DNA from: an uncultured Acidimicrobiales bacterium | GTDB taxonomy: Bacteria > Actinomycetota > Acidimicrobiia > Acidimicrobiales > UBA10347 | Length of the DNA: 9,349 nt | Assembly: GCA_937942965.1 (NCBI GenBank) | Contig: CALDGN010000070.1 | Location: 1 to 9,349 of the forward strand | Direction: 5' to 3' | Shown: one piece after another, positions 1 to 5,366 of the stretch | How the letters are laid out: each line of letters starts with the position of its first letter | Numbering within the stretch: the first letter of the stretch is position 1 | Made by a program: the position numbers and the translations under genes | The notes under the pieces: model-generated | What the model was told of the DNA's origin: nothing | What the model saw: only the letters and a program-made list of their open reading frames with translations | Databases searched by the model: none

Positions 1-75
1 GATGACACCGTGCGCCTCGCCGGTCACGAGCTCACCCTCGCAGCCATCGAGAGCGCCTGGAAGCAGACCCCATGA
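1..75 (+). CDS. purL: Phosphoribosylformylglycinamidine synthase PurL, C-terminal end (partial)
   Basis: Only the last 24 codons are present, read in the frame that ends with the TGA at 73-75. They encode a tail with the pattern 'L-A-G-H-E-L-T-L-A-A-I-E-S-A-W', which resembles the usual end of PurL (a short beta strand, then a helix containing an Ala-Trp pair). PurL is the synthetase subunit of FGAM synthase, which uses ATP and ammonia supplied by PurQ to convert FGAR to FGAM. The assignment leans mainly on position: the stop overlaps the purQ start by four bases (ATGA), and the rest of the cluster is de novo purine synthesis. Whether PurL is the small form working with PurS, or a longer form, cannot be seen here. 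Confidence 0.7.
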   Translation, partial: DDTVRLAGHELTLAAIESAWKQTP

Positions 76-824
76 CGACCGCACCTCGTGTACTCATCCC
101 CGTCGCGCTCGGCACCAACCGCGACGGCGACCTTGCCGAAGCGTTCGCCGCAGCTGGCGCCGCCCCCGAGCGCATCCCACTCGAAGCGCTCCGCTCGGGC
201 GAAGCCCAGCTCGCTGACTTTCAGATCCTGGCCGTGCCCGGCGGCTTCTCCTACGGCGACGCACTCGGCGCTGGACGACTGCTCGGCCTCGACCTCGTCG
301 GATGGTTCGGCGATCAACTCCGTGCCGCCCACGAACGCCAGATGCCCATGATCGGCATCTGCAACGGATTCCAAGCGCTCGTGCGCGCCGGCCTGCTGCC
401 GGGCGACCAGCCTGCGGTGCTGGCCGACAACGACCACGGACGGTTCGAGTGCCGCTGGGTCGAACTTGCCCCCGAGCCCGGCAACGACTCGATCTGGCTT
501 AACGACCTCGACGAACCAATCCGCTGCCCAATCGCCCACGGCGAAGGTCGCTTCGTCGCCGAAGCGCTCGCTGGTGTCGAAGCCCGCAACGGTGTGGCCT
601 TCCGCTACCTCGACGACGGCGCCCCGGCAAACGGCGAGTACCCCGCGAATCCGAACGGATCCGCGGGCGACGTCGCTGGCGTCACCGACCCCACCGGTCG
701 AGTGCTCGGCCTGATGCCCCACCCCGAGAATCACGTGTTCGAACGCCAAGACATCTTGCGGGGTCGCCGCAAGGGTGGCCAAGCACTTGGCCTCTTCTCC
801 GCTGCGGTAGCTGCGGTCCGATGA
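72..824 (+). CDS. purQ: Phosphoribosylformylglycinamidine synthase, glutaminase subunit PurQ
   Basis: This 250-residue class I glutamine amidotransferase releases ammonia from glutamine and passes it to PurL for FGAM formation. Visible marks are the oxyanion-hole region PGGFSYGD (56-63), the nucleophile elbow GICNGFQ with Cys97, and the catalytic pair His217 and Glu219 in MPHPEN. The stretches NDHGRFECRW (120-129) and PIAHGEGRF (153-161) are typical of PurQ. At 250 residues it is longer than the roughly 225-residue PurQ of Bacillus or Streptomyces and looks more like the longer 250-275-residue type. The ATG overlaps the purL stop as ATGA, and a GGAAG at 59-63 lies eight bases upstream, so the start is well supported and translation is probably coupled to purL. 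Confidence 0.95.
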   Translation: MTTAPRVLIPVALGTNRDGDLAEAFAAAGAAPERIPLEALRSGEAQLADFQILAVPGGFSYGDALGAGRLLGLDLVGWFGDQLRAAHERQMPMIGICNGFQALVRAGLLPGDQPAVLADNDHGRFECRWVELAPEPGNDSIWLNDLDEPIRCPIAHGEGRFVAEALAGVEARNGVAFRYLDDGAPANGEYPANPNGSAGDVAGVTDPTGRVLGLMPHPENHVFERQDILRGRRKGGQALGLFSAAVAAVR

Positions 825-833
825 ATACCCGAT

Positions 834-856
834 CCCCGCAGCAATACGTGGCGGGG
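834..856 (+). repeat. GC-rich inverted repeat in the purQ-purF gap
   Basis: CCCCGC at 834-839 pairs perfectly with GCGGGG at 851-856 around an 11-base loop. It starts ten bases after the purQ stop. There is no T tract behind it, so it is not a standard intrinsic terminator. It could dampen read-through, protect the upstream mRNA end, or be chance in GC-rich DNA. Confidence 0.35.
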
Positions 857-864
857 GAGCCAAC

Positions 865-870
865 TAGAGT
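865..870 (+). promoter_or_regulatory. Candidate -10 element upstream of purF
   Basis: TAGAGT fits the actinobacterial -10 pattern TANNNT and lies in the only sizeable gap of the cluster (825-909). No good TTGACA-like -35 is visible: the hexamer 17 bases upstream (CAATAC, 842-847) matches poorly. Transcription starting near 877 would leave a leader of about 33 bases before the purF GTG. The call rests on the match and location only. Confidence 0.35.
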
Positions 871-873
871 CCC

Positions 874-888
874 GGGCGTGCGTCGCCC
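874..888 (+). repeat. Short inverted repeat before the purF ribosome binding site
   Basis: GGGCG (874-878) and CGCCC (884-888) flank a five-base loop. The hairpin lies between the candidate -10 element and the Shine-Dalgarno GGAG at 899-902, so it would be at the 5' end of a transcript started there. A role in RNA stability or translation is possible but unproven. Confidence 0.3.
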
Positions 889-909
889 AAACGTGACTGG
901 AGCACCGGC

Positions 910-2343
910 GTGAACCATCTTGATCCTGAACTCGATCGTCCGAGCGAGGAATGCGGGGTCATTGGTATCTCCACACCCGCCACCGACGCCGCACAGAACG
1001 CGTTCTTCGGTCTCTACGCGCTGCAGCATCGTGGCCAAGAAGCTGCGGGTATCGCCGTCGCCGATGGTCAGGCTGTGCGAGTCCACAAAGACATGGGGCT
1101 CGTCTCGCAGGTCTTCGAATCCGGCACGCTCGACCCGCTGACCGGTGGCTTGGCCATTGGGCACACCCGGTACTCGACCACCGGCGCTAACAGTGAACGC
1201 AACGTGCAGCCCTACGTCGTCGAGACCATGCACGGTCCGCTCGGGATCGCCCACAACGGCAACCTCGTCAACGCCGACCACCTGCGTGAACAACTGCTGC
1301 AGCGTGGCGCTGGCCTGTCGAGCTCCTCGGACTCCGAAGTGCTCGCACTCATGCTCGCCGCCACCGAAGGCGACAGCTGGGAGCACCGCCTATCCAAGGT
1401 CATGGGCGAGTGGAAGGGCGCCTTCAGCCTCGTCGTGCTCTCCGGCACCAAGGTCATTGGCTGTCGCGACCCCTGGGGCTTCCGGCCACTCTCGCTCGGG
1501 CGTCTCCCCAACGGTGGTCATGCGCTGGCCTCTGAAACCGGTGCGCTCCGCACGCTCGGCTGCGACAACATCCGCGAAGTCGAGCCTGGCGAAATCGTCG
1601 TCCTCCAAGGCCAAATGGCCCGCAGCTTCCAGGGCGTCGCTCCGGCCGAGCGTCAGGCCCGCTGCACCTTCGAGCAGATCTACTTCAGTCGCCCCGATGC
1701 CATCTGGGACTCGCTCAGCGTGCACCAGGTTCGCCAACGCCTCGGTGCTGCCGTCGCCAGGGAGCACCCGGTCGAGGCCGACATGGTCATGCCCGTGCCG
1801 GACAGCTCGATGCCAGCGGCAATCGGCTACGCCGCCGAAGCAGGCATCACCTACAACGAAGGCTTCGTGAAGAACCGCTACATCGGTCGGACCTTCATCG
1901 AGCCGACCGATGAGCTGCGTCGCCAAGGCGTCGCACTCAAGTTCAACACCCTGAACGACAACATCGCCGGGAAGCGGGTCGTCATGGTCGACGACTCGAT
2001 CGTGCGCGGTACGACGAGCGGGCCGTTGGTACGTCTCGTGCGCGAAGCCGGCGCACTCGAAGTGCATGTCCGCATCACGTGTCCGCCGATCGCACACCCG
2101 TGCTTCTTCGGCGTCGACATGGGTACCCACGACGAACTGATCGCTCACCATCTGAGCGTCGAAGAGATCCGTGATCACATCGGCGCCGACTCCCTCGGCT
2201 TCTTGAGCGTGCCGAGTCTGATGGGCGCCCTCGAGCGTGAAGACGGCTACTGCAACGCGTGCTTCACCGGTGACTACCCCGTCCCGGTACAGCTCCAGCT
2301 CCCGACCACCGCGAAGCGTCGCTTCGACGGTGTTCTCGTCTGA
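910..2343 (+). CDS. purF: Amidophosphoribosyltransferase PurF
   Basis: PurF catalyses the committed step of purine synthesis, making phosphoribosylamine from PRPP and glutamine. The 477-residue protein starts with a 14-residue propeptide that is presumably cleaved to expose Cys15 (EECGVIGI), the N-terminal nucleophile of the Ntn glutaminase domain. GHTRYSTTG (84-92) and HNGNLVN (115-121) belong to that domain. The phosphoribosyltransferase domain carries the PRPP loop VVMVDDSIVRGTT (357-369). Cys252, Cys398, Cys448 and Cys451 sit where the Bacillus-type enzyme binds a 4Fe-4S cluster, so this should be the iron-sulfur form. The GTG start has a GGAG at 899-902, seven bases upstream. It follows purQ after 85 bases and precedes purD by ten. 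Feedback inhibition by purine nucleotides is usual in the family. Confidence 0.97.
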   Translation: MNHLDPELDRPSEECGVIGISTPATDAAQNAFFGLYALQHRGQEAAGIAVADGQAVRVHKDMGLVSQVFESGTLDPLTGGLAIGHTRYSTTGANSERNVQPYVVETMHGPLGIAHNGNLVNADHLREQLLQRGAGLSSSSDSEVLALMLAATEGDSWEHRLSKVMGEWKGAFSLVVLSGTKVIGCRDPWGFRPLSLGRLPNGGHALASETGALRTLGCDNIREVEPGEIVVLQGQMARSFQGVAPAERQARCTFEQIYFSRPDAIWDSLSVHQVRQRLGAAVAREHPVEADMVMPVPDSSMPAAIGYAAEAGITYNEGFVKNRYIGRTFIEPTDELRRQGVALKFNTLNDNIAGKRVVMVDDSIVRGTTSGPLVRLVREAGALEVHVRITCPPIAHPCFFGVDMGTHDELIAHHLSVEEIRDHIGADSLGFLSVPSLMGALEREDGYCNACFTGDYPVPVQLQLPTTAKRRFDGVLV

Positions 2344-2353
2344 CGATCGTTCC

Positions 2354-3658
2354 ATGCGCGTACTCCTGATCGGCTCGGGCGGGCGAGAACACGCAATCGC
2401 TCGCAGTCTGTTGCGGTCCTCCCAACTCGACTCGCTCTTCGTTGCACCGGGCAACGCGGGCACCGCAGCGTTCAACGTCGACCTCGCTGTCGACGATCAC
2501 GACGCAGTCGTCGCGTGGTGCGCCGACAACTCGATCGACCTGGTCGTTGTTGGCCCCGAAGTCCCTCTCGTCAATGGCATCGCTGACCGCCTGCGCGACG
2601 CCGGGGTGGCCTGTTTCGGCCCATCAGCCGCTGCCGCCCAACTCGAAGGCTCCAAGTCGTTCTCCCGGGCCTTCGCTGATTCGGTCGCAATCCCACAGCC
2701 GAAGTCCGGCACCTTCACGACGAGCGCCGCTGCCATCGCATGGCTCGACGAAGTCGGTGTGCCCGTCGTCGTCAAGGCCGACGGCCTCGCTGCCGGCAAG
2801 GGCGTCGTCATCCCCGAGACTCGAGATGAAACCGAGCAGGCCATCCGGGCAATGCTCGACGACGCCCAGTTCGGCGAAGCCAGCAGCACGGTCGTGCTCG
2901 AAGAGCGCATGCACGGCGAAGAGCTCAGCCTCTTCGGTATCAGTGACGGCACGACGGTTGTCACGCTGGCGACCGCCCAAGATCACAAACGCGTCGGCGA
3001 CGGCGACACCGGCTTGAACACCGGCGGCATGGGCGCCTTCGCCCCGGTGCCGGGCATCGATGCCGACCGTCAAGCCGAACTCGCCGACATCTTCCTCGCG
3101 CCGGCGATCCAAGGCATGGCCGATGCAGGCACGCCGTTCGTAGGTGTCTTGTTTGCTGGACTCATGCTCACCGACGACGGCCCACGCCTCGTCGAGTACA
3201 ACTGCCGCTTCGGTGACCCCGAAGCCGAAGTCATCCTTCCGCTCATCAACAGCGACGTGCTCGAACTGCTCCACGCGGCAGCAACCGGCACCCTCGATCA
3301 AGTCACGGTCGAGATGAGCACAGGTTCGGCAGCGACAGTCGTCGTTGCCGCCACGGGCTACCCGCAGTCGCCTCGCAAGGGCGTGCCGCTCACACTCCCC
3401 GCAACACCCGACGGCTCTGGCGTCACCATCTTCCACGCCGGTACCAAGCACGGGGACGACAACGCGCTCGAAAGCAGCGGCGGACGCGTGCTGTCGGTCA
3501 CCGGCATCGGCGAGGACCTCGATGAAGCCCTCACCCGTTCCTATGCAGTCGTCGACGCGATCGTCGCCGCTGCGCCCGACCAAGGGCTCTTTGCTCGTTC
3601 TGACATCGGCTGGCGCCACGCCCGCCGAACCCCATCAACCTCTGGAGATCAGTCGTGA
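2354..3658 (+). CDS. purD: Phosphoribosylamine--glycine ligase PurD (GAR synthetase)
   Basis: PurD joins phosphoribosylamine and glycine with ATP to give GAR, directly using the unstable product of PurF. The 434-residue protein opens with the typical N-terminal fold MRVLLIGSGGREHA, followed by PGNAGT (32-37) and GPEVPLVNG (67-75). The ATP-grasp domain shows VVKADGLAAGKGV (139-151) and the metal-binding stretch EYNCRFGDPEAE (281-292). The C-terminal domain ends with the family's ARSDIGWR region (414-421). The reading frame is open further upstream, to an ATG at 2237 inside purF, but the conserved N terminus fixes the start at 2354. No clear Shine-Dalgarno precedes it, so translation may depend on coupling to purF, whose stop is ten bases away. 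Its TGA overlaps the purM GTG. Confidence 0.97.
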   Translation: MRVLLIGSGGREHAIARSLLRSSQLDSLFVAPGNAGTAAFNVDLAVDDHDAVVAWCADNSIDLVVVGPEVPLVNGIADRLRDAGVACFGPSAAAAQLEGSKSFSRAFADSVAIPQPKSGTFTTSAAAIAWLDEVGVPVVVKADGLAAGKGVVIPETRDETEQAIRAMLDDAQFGEASSTVVLEERMHGEELSLFGISDGTTVVTLATAQDHKRVGDGDTGLNTGGMGAFAPVPGIDADRQAELADIFLAPAIQGMADAGTPFVGVLFAGLMLTDDGPRLVEYNCRFGDPEAEVILPLINSDVLELLHAAATGTLDQVTVEMSTGSAATVVVAATGYPQSPRKGVPLTLPATPDGSGVTIFHAGTKHGDDNALESSGGRVLSVTGIGEDLDEALTRSYAVVDAIVAAAPDQGLFARSDIGWRHARRTPSTSGDQS

Positions 3659-4677
3659 CCGATGCCTACGAAGCCGCCGGCGTCTCGTTTACGAGCGGCG
3701 AAGCTGCTGTCGATCGGATTGGGGCTGCGGTCAAGAGCACCCATGACGCCCGAGTCGTCTCCGGCCTGGGCAGCTTCGGCGGTGTGTTCGACCTCGCCTC
3801 GCTCGCGGATATCCACGACCCTCTTATGGTTGCCAGTACCGATGGTGTCGGTACCAAGACCAAGCTGAGCGCGGCGATGGATCGCTGGGAAGGCGCCGGC
3901 GCCGACATCGTCAACCACGGCATCAACGACGTGTTGGTGCAGGGTGCTCGACCCTTGTTCTTCCTCGACACCGTCGCGGCGCAACACCTTGATCCTGAGA
4001 TCGTGGGCCGGATCGTCGATGGCATGGCCGAGGCGTGTCGTGCCGCCGGATGTGTACTGCTGGGCGGCGAGACCGCGGAGATGCCGGGCGTGTTTACCGA
4101 AGGTGCCGTCGATATCGCCGGCACGATGGTTGGCGCAGTGTCGCGTTCAGAGCTCCTGCCTCGCGCTGGAATCGCAGCTGGCGACGTTCTTATCGGGATC
4201 GCAAGCAGCGGCCTGCACACCAACGGCTACTCGCTGGCGCGCAGCGTCGCCGGAGACCAACCGCTGACCAATCCGCTTCCCGGCGGCGACGGCGAGTCGA
4301 TCGGCGACGCGCTCTGCGCGGTGCATCGCAGCTACTTGCCGGTGCTCGAACGCGTCTTGGACGAGGGTCGACTCTTGGCCATGGCCCACATCACCGGCGG
4401 CGGCCTTCTCGACAACATTCCTCGGGTGTTGCCCGACGGCCTTGGAGCCGACGTCGACACCTCGACGTGGACGACCCCGCCGCTCTTCGAATGGCTGATC
4501 TCGTCCGCTGAGCTCGACACAGAGCAGGCGCATCGCATCTTCAACTGCGGCGTTGGCATGGTGCTGATCGTCAAGCCCGTCGATGTCGCGGCAGTGCAAG
4601 CAGCGATCGATGAGCCGACCTGGGTCATGGGCGAAGTCACCGTGCACGAAGACGGCGACCGAGTCCAGCTGGTGTGA
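3655..4677 (+). CDS. purM: Phosphoribosylformylglycinamidine cyclo-ligase PurM (AIR synthetase)
   Basis: PurM closes the imidazole ring, converting FGAM to AIR with ATP. The 340-residue protein is full length for the family and lies in the same ATP-binding superfamily as PurL. Motifs visible in order are STDGVGTK (61-68), the GIND segment (89-92), GGETAEMPG (137-145), SSGLHTNGYSLAR (184-196), HITGGGL (245-251) and FNCGVGM (296-302). The start is GTG, overlapping the purD stop as GTGA, with GGAG at 3644-3647 seven bases upstream, so it has both its own ribosome site and coupling. Its stop overlaps the purN start in the same way. Confidence 0.97.
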   Translation: MTDAYEAAGVSFTSGEAAVDRIGAAVKSTHDARVVSGLGSFGGVFDLASLADIHDPLMVASTDGVGTKTKLSAAMDRWEGAGADIVNHGINDVLVQGARPLFFLDTVAAQHLDPEIVGRIVDGMAEACRAAGCVLLGGETAEMPGVFTEGAVDIAGTMVGAVSRSELLPRAGIAAGDVLIGIASSGLHTNGYSLARSVAGDQPLTNPLPGGDGESIGDALCAVHRSYLPVLERVLDEGRLLAMAHITGGGLLDNIPRVLPDGLGADVDTSTWTTPPLFEWLISSAELDTEQAHRIFNCGVGMVLIVKPVDVAAVQAAIDEPTWVMGEVTVHEDGDRVQLV

Positions 4678-5291
4678 TCGTGGCCCGGATCGTGATCCTG
4701 GCATCAGGATCGGGAACGAACTGCCAGGCGCTCCTCGATGCGACCGCTTCGGGCGAACTCGACGCGTCGATCGTTGCTGTCATCACCAACAACCCAGACG
4801 CCGGCGTGCTCGCTCGAGCCGAGGCAGCTGGGGTGCCCGGGATCGTCATCGAACACAAGGGCCGCGACCCCGAGACTCGCCGTGCCGCCGACCGTCGACT
4901 TATTGAGACGGTCAGGGCACAGAACCCGGACCTTGTCGTGCTCGCTGGCTGGATGCGGATCCTTGGCGCCGAGGTTGGAGCGGCCTTTCCGATCATGAAT
5001 CTCCACCCGGCCAAGCCGGGTGAACTCCCAGGCGTAGGCGCAATCGAGCGAGCGTTCGAGGCCTATCAGCGCGGTGAGATGTCCGAATCAGGTGTCATGG
5101 TGCATTGGGTGCCCGATGACGGCGTCGATGTCGGTCCGGTGATCGCTACGAGCACGGTTCCGTTCCACGCCGAGGACACCCTCGACAGGTTTGCGAATCG
5201 CATGCATCAGGCTGAACATGCCCTCATCGTCGACGGTGCCCGCCTGGCACTCGAGTCGATCCGGCTGGCCAGCGACACCCCCTCATCCTGA
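4674..5291 (+). CDS. purN: Phosphoribosylglycinamide formyltransferase PurN (GART)
   Basis: PurN transfers a formyl group from 10-formyltetrahydrofolate to GAR, giving FGAR. In the 205-residue reading, GSGTN (12-16) binds substrate phosphate, and the expected catalytic residues are present: Asn109 and His111 in MNLHP, and Asp152 in the VDVGPVI segment. The loop after the catalytic His reads HPAKPGELPG rather than the common HPSLLPxFPG. The GTG at 4674 overlaps the purM stop (GTGA); a second in-frame GTG at 4680 would remove two residues and give MARIVILASGSGTN, which is an equally natural beginning. No clear Shine-Dalgarno separates the two. It is the last purine gene in the window; purH is not next to it. 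Confidence 0.95.
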   Translation: MIVARIVILASGSGTNCQALLDATASGELDASIVAVITNNPDAGVLARAEAAGVPGIVIEHKGRDPETRRAADRRLIETVRAQNPDLVVLAGWMRILGAEVGAAFPIMNLHPAKPGELPGVGAIERAFEAYQRGEMSESGVMVHWVPDDGVDVGPVIATSTVPFHAEDTLDRFANRMHQAEHALIVDGARLALESIRLASDTPSS

Positions 5292-5324
5292 CCGAGTTGG
5301 CTGCATTCGAGCCTCGATCAGCGA

Positions 5325-5350
5325 CATAGTCCAAACGGACTAGTCGATCC
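5325..5350 (+). promoter_or_regulatory. Inverted repeat and possible FliA/WhiG-type promoter before the GGDEF-EAL gene
   Basis: In the 75-base gap after purN, TAGTCC (5327-5332) and GGACTA (5337-5342) form a perfect 6-bp inverted repeat around AAAC, and GACTAGTC (5338-5345) is itself palindromic. There is no T tract, so a terminator is unlikely. Read as a promoter, CATA (5325-5328), then 14 bases, then GTCGATCC (5343-5350) loosely resembles the FliA/WhiG consensus TAAA-N15-GCCGATAA, with five of eight positions of the downstream box matching. An operator for an unknown regulator is the alternative. The inverted repeat is seen directly; the promoter reading is inference. Confidence 0.35.
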
Positions 5351-5366
5351 ATCTGGGCTCAAAGAC

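Noticed and set aside
24..863. Long antisense open frame opposite purQ
   Set aside because: It lies fully opposite a well-supported gene, has no recognisable motifs, and arises from GC-rich codon bias.
2237..2353. Extended purD start inside purF
   Set aside because: The added 39 residues are an out-of-frame reading of the purF end, and PurD homology begins exactly at MRVLLIGSGG.
682..2475. Long antisense open frames opposite purF (682-1386 and 1390-2475)
   Set aside because: Both mirror the purF codon pattern, encode no known domain and have no separate promoter or ribosome site support.
2624..3619. Antisense open frame opposite purD
   Set aside because: It is a codon-bias shadow of purD without motifs.
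5307..5317. TCGAG-C-CTCGA dyad after purN as a terminator
   Set aside because: The single-base loop cannot form a hairpin with full pairing and no T tract follows; such words are frequent in this GC-rich DNA.
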